Below the pieces are notes generated by a model that was given only the letters and a program-made list of their open reading frames with translations, had not been told where the DNA came from and did not search any database. From positions 372,001-436,000 of the forward strand of contig JAHEWK010000022.1 in assembly GCA_020740775.1 (NCBI GenBank): DNA of 64,000 nt. The letters run 5' to 3'. The DNA comes from Ilyonectria destructans (taxonomy: Eukaryota; Ascomycota; Sordariomycetes; Hypocreales; Nectriaceae). Position numbers and translations under genes: made by a program. Positions 1 through 10,327 of this stretch are shown here, one piece after another; positions within the stretch are counted from its first letter, which is position 1, and each line of letters begins with the position of its first letter.

Positions 1-889
1 TGAGAACTTCAACTCGACGTACTGGCTCGCTAAAGCCAGCCACAAGCTGAGTAGACTCAGGCAAAGGAGCAAGCTTTAGTACAACTTCCCAGCGAGGTGA
101 TATTGGCTCGATAGAGGGCGTCGACCAGAACGCAACCTCCTGCGTAGCATCGTATTTCTCCCCGTCGTAGATCTCGGCCATTCGGATAGGCCCCCTGGTA
201 ACCTTCCAGGAACCATCGGTTGTTATCTTGGCAACTTGACCGTCGGCATAGGTGACTTCGAGTTGGGCCAAAAGGGCAGTATGAGGGCCCCAGATGTTTC
301 GGTGGCCTCCTTCGAATCCGATGCGACCAGAGAACCAGCCCTCAGCAACACGAACGCCAATGCAATTGTCGCCGTCAGCGAGCATAGAGGTAACATCGTA
401 TGCCTGATACTGGAGTCTCCCATCGTAGGCCGTCCAGCCTGGAGCGAGGAAGTGATCACCAGCTCGCTTTCCATTGAGCTCGGGGTCAGGATCCTTGGTG
501 CCAGGACCCCATGGAGCAGTGATGCGCCCACAGGTCCAGTCGGAGCGTGCCAAAAGCCCGGTTTCGAGATGAGCAGGTTCACTCCATGGGCTTGTGTATC
601 CCTGGTTATCCCATACGCGAATGCGGATTGAGATTTTTTGGCGCGAGCGCAACGGTTCGTTGAAAGGCCAAGGGACGAGGCTGGATTTTTGCGACTTGCA
701 TTTGACTGCTAAACGGTGCTGGGTTTCTAAGCCAGGGCCGTACTGGGTCAATTCGACCTCATAGCCGCCTTGTTCAGAGGTAGCTTGGTCATCTTGAATT
801 CTCCAAGAAAGGCGTGGTGTCGACTCTTGAACACCAAGAGTATTGGGAGCGTGATAGTGCTCAAACTGGACATCAATTACGGACGCCAT
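1..889 (-). CDS. Alpha-L-rhamnosidase (GH78), N-terminal 296 codons, runs off the left edge
   Basis: The frame is open from an ATG at 889-887 to the window edge, 296 codons with no stop. The beginning (MASVIDVQFEHYHAP, then TPRLSWRI) matches the N-terminal beta-sandwich of fungal and bacterial GH78 rhamnosidases. It is followed by the second N-terminal domain (Bac_rhamnosid_N type), seen as GWTAYDGRLQYQAYDVT and GVRVAEGWFSGRIGFEGG. The catalytic (alpha/alpha)6 barrel lies beyond the window. No signal peptide is visible, so this form may be intracellular. The family removes terminal alpha-L-rhamnose from plant glycosides. A GH1 glucosidase and two saponin-hydrolase-like genes lie nearby, which fits glycoside stripping. 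Family assignment is good; the substrate is inferred. Confidence 0.85.
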   Translation of the reverse strand, partial: MASVIDVQFEHYHAPNTLGVQESTPRLSWRIQDDQATSEQGGYEVELTQYGPGLETQHRLAVKCKSQKSSLVPWPFNEPLRSRQKISIRIRVWDNQGYTSPWSEPAHLETGLLARSDWTCGRITAPWGPGTKDPDPELNGKRAGDHFLAPGWTAYDGRLQYQAYDVTSMLADGDNCIGVRVAEGWFSGRIGFEGGHRNIWGPHTALLAQLEVTYADGQVAKITTDGSWKVTRGPIRMAEIYDGEKYDATQEVAFWSTPSIEPISPRWEVVLKLAPLPESTQLVAGFSEPVRRVEVL

Positions 890-1273
890 CTTGACGAATT
901 GGTGGGTGACACTGGGTGACGGGATTGCCAGGCCAATTCCGGCGGTCAAACGGAGGAGAAGACGCTCTCAAAAACCCTTAGCTCGGGGTAACTTGCTATG
1001 TCACGAGCCCAGATTGTCTGAAACATCTGATTGGGTGTATGTTCGTTCTTGATTGCCTCAGATCCCCGCTCTGAGTCCCTGTACATCCTTATACTGAAAC
1101 CAGCTAGAAGGATATACCTATAGCAGTCACACGACATGTACACGCCCTGCTACCCAAATACGCATCGTGACATGCTACGAGCCAAGCAAGGTGGCGCGTT
1201 TCCCCGCACGCCCAGAGGTTGGACGAGTCATGGAGACATTTGGCTAACTACATTATGAACGTGGGGCCGACTA
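890..1273. promoter_or_regulatory. Upstream region of the GH78 gene
   Basis: This is the non-coding stretch between the rhamnosidase start (read leftwards) and the first transposon terminus. It should hold the rhamnosidase promoter. I recognise no specific operator or gene in it. Confidence 0.4.
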
Positions 1274-1362
1274 CCCGTGGGTCTTTGGGAAAACAGGACC
1301 CACTCAGAGAGTGGGCGGCAAAATCCTGGGACAGGTGCGAAATCCTGGGACACCTTATTACC
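1274..1362 (+). repeat. Left terminal inverted repeat of the 1274-4115 transposon
   Basis: It matches the reverse complement of 4027-4115 with about three mismatches. It contains a direct-repeat pair (AAATCCTGGGACA), a plausible transposase-binding pair. Confidence 0.88.
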
Positions 1363-1439
1363 TGCAAATGAGGTGCGCCAAGGGGAATTTCCCACTTTGC
1401 CGGTCGGATTATATCCCAATCTCAATGAAAATTCCCATG

Positions 1440-3181
1440 CAGTGTATCTTATGCGTGATGATGCTATATCTAAGATATCTCCGTTATACTATGCCCGGGT
1501 GTTATGGTGTTGTGACTAATTGAATGCTCCCGACTTGCTCCTCGGTATTGTGAAGTCTATCTTACTGCCTCCTTATATAGCGGCTAATTTATTCCGGGCT
1601 TAAAGGGAGACTAAGTGCTACTATATAGCTTTCCTGTAATGCCTCTGGGGGGTGTAAAATACCTATAATTCGGTGGTATATAGAGGTAAAGGTATTATAT
1701 GTTGGAGAGGGTTAAGGGAGGGGAGGTAATTCTAGCTTTTCTATTGCTTTCTGAGTTAAATTAAGTATTGCAATACTATCTTCGTTATTATCTGACTTAT
1801 CGGTATTACCTGTAATAATATTATTATTAGTAGAAGGCTTATTCTGTATGTTATTAATCCGAAATTTAACTCTATTACTTAATAAGGGAAAGGGTATCTC
1901 TTAGAGCGGGCTGCAATAAACCCCAGTGTGGGTGGCTTCCCTTAAGTGCTTATAAAAGTGATAACTTGCAGCGGAAGGTGTAGTATTATAATACTAACTT
2001 TCCTCTGGTATTAGCGACGCCCTTAGCGATAGATTAGGAATAGATATGACGTTATTATCTTACTTCTTTTCTAATTACTGAAGCTACCTTTTAAAGCTGA
2101 TATATACCGGCCTGCTATTATTATTAATATTGTATTTCTACTGAGATTGCCACTCTGCCCTATATTGCTCGAAGTGCTATTTTTATAGTCTTTTTATCTC
2201 TCTTTTTTGCCGGCGTATTTCCTTATCTTATTCCTTCTGAGTGGAGGTCTTTAAACTCTCTTGAATCTGTCTGATAGTTATGCTATTGAGATACTGACCT
2301 GATGGCTTAACTGGCCTTCTGGCTTTCCTCTTATTATTTGTAGCGGCAATCCGCTGGTGGCGGGACTTAATATAAGTCTCTGTAAAGTTAGAGAGTGTTA
2401 CTGCCTCAGCGAGAATATTATTAACGACGGTAAAGTACTAATATATTGGGGAATTAAAATCTTAGCTATATTTATAACGAATATATTGAGAGACCTTATG
2501 GGTATTACTAAATCTTATTTCCTTAGGGAGGAGAGATTATAGGGCCGGTATTAATATAGTAAGGATATCTCTCTTCTTCTTTTAGAGAGTATGGATTATA
2601 TATATACTGTTAATGGGGAATATACTACTTTTCTTGAAGCTATTTATAATATTATAAACTGTAAATCCTTTATTAAATATCTGCTGGAACTAGATGATAA
2701 AGTCAGACTGCTTAAAGTTGAGAAATCCGTCTTGAATGTATAAATAGAGTACTTTCTGGTATATACTTTTTAGTAACTGAAATATACCGATATTAAGAGG
2801 CTAAAGAAGATAAGTGGAATAAGCAGGAAGTATGAATATCTTAATATTAAAGTGGATATAATACTCTATAAATTTAATAGAGGTTTTATCTGTAAAGCCG
2901 TTAATAATAAGAAGTTGCTAAATCCGATCTTCCTCTAGTCTTTTGAAGAAGGGCTAGTCCTAAATCCAGTTAGGATTATTAAGATCTTATATAAATTTAT
3001 TACAGCTAAATCAGTCTTTAAATGTAATACCAAGAGACTGCACTTTCGTCAGACTTAAAAATAAGTGCTGGTTGAAGTAATAAAGTCAGTCCAGAGAGAT
3101 CTCGGCGTTGGAAAAGGCGGTATCTAATTGAGTAAAGCAGATATATTTATCTAGTCTGTTGACCTCCTATAACTCTATAGG
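1440..3181. other. AT-rich decayed interior of the transposon, remnant of the transposase C-terminal half
   Basis: This stretch is far richer in A+T than either flank of the same element. Read on the minus strand from 3181, it continues the transposase frame with recognisable but stop-interrupted words (for example CFTQLDTAFSNAEISLDW, then EEDRI). This is what C-to-T/G-to-A (RIP-type) decay of a coding region would give. No other gene was recognised. Confidence 0.6.
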
Positions 3182-3916
3182 CTAGGTCTTGAAGATTATG
3201 AATGGAGGGATAGCGGTCCCGGCGGCGTTGGTACAGCCTATAAGAGTTAAGGACTTGCGGTTAGCAAAGGCGATAATGTTATGCCTTGTATTCTTCTCCT
3301 TCTTGATGATGAGGACTTTTAGTCGCTTCCGGATGACTCCAATATATATACTACACTCGTCAGCATTTAATACCTGAGAGGGACTAAGATTCCTGCGCTG
3401 GATGACCTCTGAGAGCTTGGAATAGAAGTGCTCCAAGTCGCTAAGTTTACCAGCTTCAAAGCCGGCACGGTCACGGTTAAGAGCTCGAATGAGACTCTTT
3501 TTCTGAAGCTCGGGATGATTCCTGACGAATCGAGGATACCACCCTTCACCTATAGGGCCAGCTGGAGGCGTGCGACTTTGCCGTAAGAGATTGGCAGCCT
3601 CTTCTACTTGGGTATGAGTGGCAGGGAAGCCACACCTCTCGAGCCATATGATATATGCGACTAGGGCACGATCCTCAGAGTCATCGAGATTCCTTGGCCG
3701 GCCGACGGGTCTGTCACTGAAAGCCGGTCTTCCTGACCTCTCTAGCGCCTTGAGATGACGTTGAACATCGCTCTTAGAAGTGCTAAAGGCCGTGGCTGCA
3801 GCACGAAGTGAGAGAGGCTTATCCCGGGCACTTCGCTGGGGTCGGTTGCGTGCCATCAGGATGTGCCGGGCAGCCTGGACGCCGGGCGTGACCTTGAAGG
3901 GATACGGCATTATCAC
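3182..3916 (-). pseudogene. Pogo-like transposase, N-terminal 244 codons of a truncated gene
   Basis: The open frame is 244 aa and ends in a stop that looks secondary. It has an N-terminal helix-turn-helix (LSLRAAATAFSTSKSDVQRH), a second CENP-B-like DNA-binding region (YIIWLERCGFPATHTQVEEA, then GWYPRFVRNHPEL), and the first catalytic Asp in NADECSIYIGV. The frame then reaches the strand TAIPPFIIFKT, where intact relatives continue into the rest of the DDE domain. Here it runs into the AT-rich decayed tract. The remaining catalytic acidic residues are lost, so the copy cannot be autonomous. Confidence 0.85.
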
Positions 3917-4026
3917 CTAGTCCTTGGTTAGCGAAAATAAGAGACTCACATCGACAGGGTTATACTTGATTGGAACAGAAAGAGGGTCAATTTGGCTGTG
4001 AAATTACGCTTTTGGTGTTGAAGCGG

Positions 4027-4115
4027 GGTAGTGAGGTGTCCCAGGATTTCGCACCTGTCCTAGGATTTTGCCGCCCACTCTCTGAGTGGGTCCTGTTTTC
4101 CCAAAGACCCACGGG
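4027..4115 (-). repeat. Right terminal inverted repeat of the 1274-4115 transposon
   Basis: It mirrors 1274-1362 and ends GACCCACGGG directly before TA at 4116-4117. One direct-repeat unit carries a G-to-A change relative to the left copy. Confidence 0.88.
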
Positions 4116-4310
4116 TAATGATCTTCCAAGAAATCCCTCGTGGTGGAGTTCGGGGTACATTGCCCCGTCGACTGGGTTGTTGCTCCAATATCCAACCCCC
4201 AAGAAGATTGGTAAAATCCCGAGGTACTTGGAGAGGTATCTCCTGTATGCCCATCGTCTGGTCACTCTGTACTCGCCTTCCAAGTTCTTTGCCGCTCCCA
4301 TCTTGCCACC
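4116..4310 (+). promoter_or_regulatory. Short leader between transposon end and GH1 start
   Basis: Only 195 bp separate the transposon from the glucosidase ATG. The gene must therefore use this short segment, or transposon sequence, as its promoter. No clear TATA element is visible. Confidence 0.4.
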
Positions 4311-5885
4311 ATGTCGAAAGAGGCGTCCATGTTCCTGGCTGACGACCTCGTCGTCGCCTACAGTCCGACCACAGGCCACGACTTACCCGTCAAAGACTTA
4401 CCTCTGCCCGCAGACTTTGCCTGGGGCACCGCCACAGCTGCCTATCAAGTTGAAGGAGGGGTCGAACAAGATGGCAAAGGCAAATCGATCTGGGACACTT
4501 ACACGCACCTCGAGCCATCTCGCACAAACAACCAAAACGCCGACGTCGCGTGCGACCACTACAACCGCATGCCGGAAGATGTTGAGCTGATGAGCGCGAT
4601 GGGTGTGGACGTCTACCGCTTCTCAATTGCATGGTCTCGCATCATTCCCCTCGGCGGTCGTAACGATACCATCAACGAGAAGGGAATCGCCTTTTACAAC
4701 GACCTCATCGATCGACTTCTGGCCCGCGGAATCCAGCCAGTGGCTACCATATATCACTGGGATGTTCCACAAGGCATTTATGATCGCTACGGAGCCTTTT
4801 TGAATACAGAAGAATTCCGTGCTGATTTTGCTCATTATTCGCGACTCTGCTTCTCTTACTTCGGGGACCGGGTCAAGAAGTGGGTGACCTTCAATGAACC
4901 GTACATCACCTCCATCTTTGCGCATCACAATGGCGTCCTCGCGCCAGGCCGATGTGCTGCAACAGGCGCTGACACCAAGACGGAGCCATGGCGCGTTGGG
5001 CACACCATCATCCTGTCCCATGCCGATGCTGTGCAGATATACGCCCAAGATTTCCAGCCTTCGCAGAAGGGAGATATCTCTATCGTACTCAACGGGCACT
5101 ACTACGAGCCCTTCAATGCGAACAGTCAGGCGGATCGGGATGCGGCTCAGCGACGGCTCGAGTTCTATGTCGGTTGGTTCGGAGACCCTGTCTTCTTGGG
5201 GAACGATTATCCCGCAGCCATGCGCGCGTATCTCGGCTCTCGATTGCCTGAATTCACCCTGGAGGAGCGTGAGTTGCTTCGGAAGACGGCCCCGATCAAT
5301 GCATTCTACGGCATGAATCACTACTCAACCAAGTATGCCAGAGCTCTGCCTGACGCCCCGGCTGAAGACGACTGGACCGGGAATATCGAAGAGACCTCAG
5401 TGAACAGTGAAGGGATCGAGATCGGGCCCGTGTCAGGTGTCCACTGGCTTCGTATGGCTCCTGAGGGGTTCCGCAAGCTCCTAAACTGGGTCTGGAACAG
5501 ATATCATCTACCGGTCATCGTCACCGAAAATGGATGTCCTTGCCCTGGAGAAGCTGATATCAATGTCGCCATGGATGATAAGTATCGTCAACGATACTTT
5601 GGTCTATACTTGGATGCGATTTCGCGAGCAATCTATGAGGATGGAGTGCCTGTCCAGGGCTACTATGTGTGGACTTTGATGGATAACTTTGGTATGATGA
5701 GCCTTGACGGGAAACGTACATATCGTCTGATTACAGCTAACATTTGATTGGCAGAATGGTCAGCCGGGTTTGGTCCACGATTTGGCATCGTGCATGTAGA
5801 TTTTGACACCTTGAAGCGAACTCACAAGCAATCTTCTCGTTACTTGATAGAGACATTTGAGAAGCGCCGCAGGGCCGGTAAGTAA
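4311..5885 (+). CDS. GH1 beta-glucosidase, 503 aa, one intron
   Basis: Exon 1 is 4311-5691, the intron is 5692-5754 (GTATGA...GCTAAC...GCAG) and exon 2 is 5755-5885. Splicing restores MDNFEWSAGFGPRFG; unspliced reading gives a false early end at 5747. The GH1 N-terminal signature FAWGTATAAYQVEG is at residues 36-49. The acid/base Glu is in TFNEP (E196) and the nucleophile Glu is in VTENG (E406). Length matches intracellular fungal GH1 enzymes, and no signal peptide is seen. The enzyme hydrolyses beta-linked glucosides and related aglycone conjugates. With its GH78 and saponin-hydrolase-like neighbours it may finish deglycosylation of plant compounds inside the cell. The transposon directly upstream may alter its expression. 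Confidence 0.95.
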
Positions 5886-7095
5886 AAGAATCATGTGTGC
5901 GTAAGAGGGAATATTGCGAGTTTCAGATTAGAATCAACGGATAGAATTCAATTAAAAGTTTCACCTGAAATATAAAAGCGAATATATCGCTTAGAAAATA
6001 CGTGGACTTGATGTTTTGAGAAGTGCATTAAACCCTTCAACTTGGAGCACGAAGATGTAGGTCTCGCCAGCTTGATAGTTATAGATGTTGGGGACATGGA
6101 GAAATGGTTCTTTTCAACAGCTTGTATCTAAATTCTACGTATTGTAAAGACGCCACGCCATTGTCGTGGTCGTAAGTGTTGAAATGAGAATATGAGCCAT
6201 AGGGTAACTTGCACGCGAGATGATGGTTTCCAAACATTTCTATCAGAATCACGTCTAGAAGAGGCTAACGTTCTCAAGTTCTTTTGTTAAAGTTTTAAGA
6301 AAACATGTTAGTCGGTATAATGTCAGCCGAAATCGCTTGAAACCTCGTAAATCAAGGCCGAAATGCCGATGCCGGTTTTTCACCCAGAGCTGATGTCGCT
6401 TAGCGGTTGAAGAGCATTGCCTAGAGCACCCCTCCCTTGCCCAAGGAACAAGGTTATACTAAGTGGGCAAGCCACTTGGTACCTATGGCTAGTTAGGTGA
6501 TGAGAAGCAGTTCAGCTCGCAGGGATCAAGCGAGTACGCGGATAACCAGCATCGGTACGCGGTCCGTTTCCGAGGATCCTTACAAGCGTGCTCGGACATT
6601 TGTGGGGGTTGTGGATACGCGCCCTTGCATTCTGTGGCTTTCATTGGCCTGAATGCACCATTAGTTCCTAGTCGAGCCCACCACCTTAGAACACGGAGCC
6701 AGGGTCCTATACGAATTCAAGTTGCAGATGGTCGTAGGCCAACTCAAGCACGCAGCCCTGTCTGGTTTTTCCATGCGGAGAAGCCATCTAACCCAAAATT
6801 CAAGCGGCAAAGTCCCGAAAGAGAAGCTTCAACTTCGGCCCGCCGGGGCTGTGCATCTCCCGAGTCCCGTTCTTCTCTCTATCTGTATGTTTCCTCAGAT
6901 CAGCAGAGGCTATCGTGAGCTCTTCTCCACTCGGGGTCTGACTCAATGGATCGTAAGCTCGCCATCAAAGTTGTCAACAAGACCTGCTGGAAATGTACTT
7001 AACAGGAGCCATCTCTCGGAGTTGGAATCATCTCACCAGCTCCTCAGCAGCATTCAGCAACTCATCAGGCACGAGGCCAACATCATTCTTCCAAG
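5886..7095. other. Intergenic region, no gene recognised
   Basis: About 1.2 kb between the GH1 gene and the first saponin-hydrolase-like gene. The right part should hold the promoter of the latter. No convincing coding exon or repeat was found. Confidence 0.5.
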
Positions 7096-8976
7096 ATGCC
7101 TCATCTTTCAACCTCCCTTCTGGGCCTCGCCGCGGCTGTTGGCTACTACGGCGTGGCTCAAGCGGTTCCCTCGCCACCGAAGCCTGAACCCATCGAAGTG
7201 GTTGAGCTTCCCCTTCCTCCCGCCATCTCAAGGACTGCTGAGGGAGCTTGCAACCGCAAGGCTAACCCCCATGGAACTGGCTGTATCACCCAGGTCATGG
7301 CCGAGTTCCAGGCGGGCGACTTCACGCCCGACGGTAACCATGTTGTGGTCAGCGTCGAGTTTGTGGGTGCCCCCGCAGCGCCCGACCCAGCCAGTATCTA
7401 CACGGGTGAGCAACTGATCCTTGTCAAAGCCAATGGCAAGAAGTTCAGCAACGGCGACCCATGGAAGTGCCTGAGCTGCGCCGTTCCTGCCGAGAACGCT
7501 GTGTCTCTCGACGACCAGCGTGACTACCCACATGTGCTCCGCAGCGGCGACAAGGCTCTTTGGGGGCATAACATCCTGGACTGCGATGGGGAACCCTTGG
7601 AGAGCGACTCGTGCACTCCGAATCGCACCCACATCTATCCGATTCACTGGAACACGGCCAAGGACGGTTCTGGATTCGGCGGCCACCCGCGAGAGCTGCG
7701 TTTACACCCTGATGATGTACACATGGGCTGGAGCTCTTTCACCGGTGACGGTGGCCAGTTCTGCTATACTGGACGCTTGAAGTTCAACTCTCACCCGACT
7801 GTCGGGGAACCCCTGGCGCCTCGGTATGACCTGGTTGATGTCAACCTCTTGGCCCAGCCCAAGGGCAAGGAGCACATCGAGATTGATGGCGACGATATCA
7901 AGATCAACCACGACGCTATTACTGTGGGTGAGCTTCGTGGCTTCACTGGCACAGGTGACGAGATCATCTACATTGGTTCTCCTTGGGAGGCAAACAACAT
8001 TGATGTCTTTGCGGTCCACGTCAAGACTGGCAAAGTTCGCCGCCTGACTAGCCACCCAGAGTATACTGATCCCATTGCCTTCTCTCACGACGACAAATGG
8101 TTCGTCGCCATGGACACACGAGGCTCCGATCGCCAGATGTGGATGTCAGGCATGCGCCAGATCCCCCCGCTCATCGACATTGTAACCGTGACAGTGGCGT
8201 CGTCCACTCGCAACAACGGACCTCGCCGCTTCTTCCAGCCAATCCTCGTGGACGGTAACGGTGATCGCGGGCAGTACTTCGGCCAGCAGGTCAACGCCGG
8301 CGGTGATGGGTCCAATGGTGCAGTTAACGATCCCAACTGGAATGGCAGGGCTGATCCGGCCTTCTCTCCGGATGGCACTCGCATCACCTACTGGCAAGCC
8401 CTTGTTGTGTCTCCTTCTTGTGGTGGTGATAACCCTCTGGAGTGCCCCGAGTCAACGGCTCAGGGTGGACGAACCTATCGAGTCATGGTGGCCAAACTTA
8501 CCAGCCGTCGGCCCAAGAAGCAGCCCGCTGCCTTCAAGATGCCTGATACCATCCCCTGGGCCACCCCCTTCCCTCCGGGTACGCCTACCCCGAGAAATGC
8601 ACCCTTGGAGGCTGGCAACTTTGTTCTCAAGGGCAAGCTTTCTGGCGTGGCCGATGTGAGCCTTATCCCGGGTGCTGGGATCAGCGGTATTCGAACCGTT
8701 GCTATCACCTACCACAAATACTCTGATGATGGTCATCACATCTTAAACGGCCATGAGAATGCCACTCTCACCCTCGACGCCAGCAACCCTTGGTTGAACA
8801 TCGTTGACTGGTACTCTGATCTCGTCCAGACGGGTGAAGTGCATGCCACCAAGAAGACTAGCCCGGGAGGTTTCCATCTTGAGATTGATGCCGCGACTAA
8901 CTGGTTCAATGCTAACGGTACCTTGACCACGACCATTGACGGTGTTGTCTATGAGCAGCCTGCCAACGGTACCTAA
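7096..8976 (+). CDS. Secreted saponin-hydrolase-like beta-propeller protein (copy 1), 626 aa
   Basis: A single uninterrupted ORF. Residues 1-24 form a typical signal peptide (LSTSLLGLAAAVGYYGVAQA), followed by a proline-rich linker. The rest has repeated propeller-like blades: FQAGDFTPDGNHVVVS, IAFSHDDKWFVAMD and PAFSPDGTRITYWQ, which are TolB/WD40-like strands. Conserved cysteines (WKCLSCAVP) fit an extracellular fold. From memory of the family it resembles fungal saponin hydrolase, which removes the C-3 glucuronic-acid-linked sugar chain of soyasaponins; I cannot confirm this by search. A second copy lies at 16730, and rhamnosidase, glucosidase and sugar-transporter genes are close. An alternative is a secreted propeller enzyme of other specificity. 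Confidence 0.8.
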   Translation: MPHLSTSLLGLAAAVGYYGVAQAVPSPPKPEPIEVVELPLPPAISRTAEGACNRKANPHGTGCITQVMAEFQAGDFTPDGNHVVVSVEFVGAPAAPDPASIYTGEQLILVKANGKKFSNGDPWKCLSCAVPAENAVSLDDQRDYPHVLRSGDKALWGHNILDCDGEPLESDSCTPNRTHIYPIHWNTAKDGSGFGGHPRELRLHPDDVHMGWSSFTGDGGQFCYTGRLKFNSHPTVGEPLAPRYDLVDVNLLAQPKGKEHIEIDGDDIKINHDAITVGELRGFTGTGDEIIYIGSPWEANNIDVFAVHVKTGKVRRLTSHPEYTDPIAFSHDDKWFVAMDTRGSDRQMWMSGMRQIPPLIDIVTVTVASSTRNNGPRRFFQPILVDGNGDRGQYFGQQVNAGGDGSNGAVNDPNWNGRADPAFSPDGTRITYWQALVVSPSCGGDNPLECPESTAQGGRTYRVMVAKLTSRRPKKQPAAFKMPDTIPWATPFPPGTPTPRNAPLEAGNFVLKGKLSGVADVSLIPGAGISGIRTVAITYHKYSDDGHHILNGHENATLTLDASNPWLNIVDWYSDLVQTGEVHATKKTSPGGFHLEIDAATNWFNANGTLTTTIDGVVYEQPANGT

Positions 8977-10327
8977 GCGGTAGCAATGGCCTAGGGCACC
9001 TGTGGCCCCGGCATAATTAGCATAGCATGTGGAATATGAAATACTACATCTTTAGTACTAGAAGCAGACAAATTTCAGTAAAAATTCGCTATTCCCATTT
9101 TATCGGGTCTAGATTTTACTGCACTGAATGCTAAGTTGGGTCTGTCCCTTCACCATCCACAACATCGTAGTAATCTTGTTGGCGAACCACGCAAGGGATC
9201 CTTTGTGTCCAGAACTTACGCGAGCATGACATAGAAGGGACTACCAGTGTCTTCTATCTCAATTATAAGTATCGCAATCATTACTTAGAAATAGTATTCC
9301 ATCCGAGATCTGGAGCAGAGGCAGAGACCAGTCACTGGTGTACTATATGAAGAAAATTGTACACTACAGCCGTGCATTACAGCTCTTGCGCTGTCAAGTT
9401 CATTGATGATCCATTATTATTAATCGGGTGCGACTGTCATCCTCAGAGGACAGCTCGTTCGAAGGGTTGGGTTCTCGTAGCTCGGCGATATCCTGCTCGG
9501 ACAGTAGACAAACTATCCAGCATGGTTCAACCACTTCGGGTTTGTCCTACACGGTGAATCAATCCTTTCCTCTCGCTCTATATCAAGACGAAGTCAAGGC
9601 GAGATCGAGTCATTCGAGACTCCGGAGTGAGCATGAATGTGATATCTCGGGCCATCAATCCCGAAGCTGTGCACCCCACAGGTTGTTCGGCTCGGGACAG
9701 TTCAAATCCGAAGATCGGGGTATCTCTTGCCCCGTACGATAGCTCGGGGCAATAGAACTTCGTTCATGATGTGATAGGTAAGCCACCGGATGGCAACCGT
9801 GGCCCGGTATGCTATATGCATGCCGCCAGCATTGTTCGCTTCTTGGCGCTGGTCGGAACCTTGGACTTTACACGAGCAACCCCTGGTGTCACTTGATCAA
9901 CTGATTTCTCAAACTTATAGTACCCCCTGCTTACAGTGGGGTGACAAAAGTTCCACGTGTGTACATCGAAGCCATGTTGGCTTATGCGGGGGTGGTCCCA
10001 TGACAGTCCGGGGAACCACCAACCGACCCAGTGGGACTCGTGGAGCCGGATCCATGCTAGCGTAGTAGTGCCTCTGGAGACGAGCAAGGAGCCGTGGAGA
10101 ATAGATTTTGTCCCCAGCCGGAGGAAGAGCTGGGGTAAAGGGCGGGCAAAGACCAGCCTAGAACCTTGTTGTGGCGCTGAACCGTCTTTTCTTTCGTGTT
10201 ATCTCCAACCGAACACCACCTTCTGAAGGTTTTAAATACTGGGGATGTATTTTTCTACTCCTCTCTCTTTTCCATCTTCCATCACACCCTTCTTCATCGA
10301 TCATCATCCCAACACCATACTATTGCC
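8977..10327 (+). promoter_or_regulatory. Intergenic region and promoter of the sugar transporter
   Basis: No gene recognised. The right half has several matches to the carbon-repressor (CreA-type) consensus SYGGRG: GTGGGG near 9938, GCGGGG near 9976, CCGGGG near 10010 and CTGGGG near 10130 and 10238. It also has a TTTAAATA element near 10230 and a CT-rich tract before the ATG. Such short motifs occur by chance, so carbon repression is only suggested. Confidence 0.4.

Larger units (their letters stand above)
1274..4115 (-). mobile_element. Pogo/Fot1-type DNA transposon, 2842 bp, with ~89-bp terminal inverted repeats and TA target duplication
   Basis: The ends read TA-CCCGTGGGTC...GACCCACGGG-TA, with the flanking TA at 1272-1273 and 4116-4117. 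The inverted repeats (1274-1362 and 4027-4115) are nearly identical over about 89 bp. Each repeat contains a CCCACTC/GAGTGGG hairpin and a 13-bp direct repeat (AAATCCTGGGACA, one mismatch in the right-end outer copy) spaced by GGTGCG. The element encodes a minus-strand transposase with an intact N-terminal half. The C-terminal half lies in an AT-rich decayed tract. It ends only 195 bp upstream of the GH1 start codon. Element type, ends and TSD are read directly; the superfamily comes from the transposase motifs. Confidence 0.88.

Noticed and set aside
7228..8739. Several antisense open frames over the saponin-hydrolase-like gene
   Set aside because: They are codon-bias shadows of the long signal-peptide-bearing plus-strand gene.
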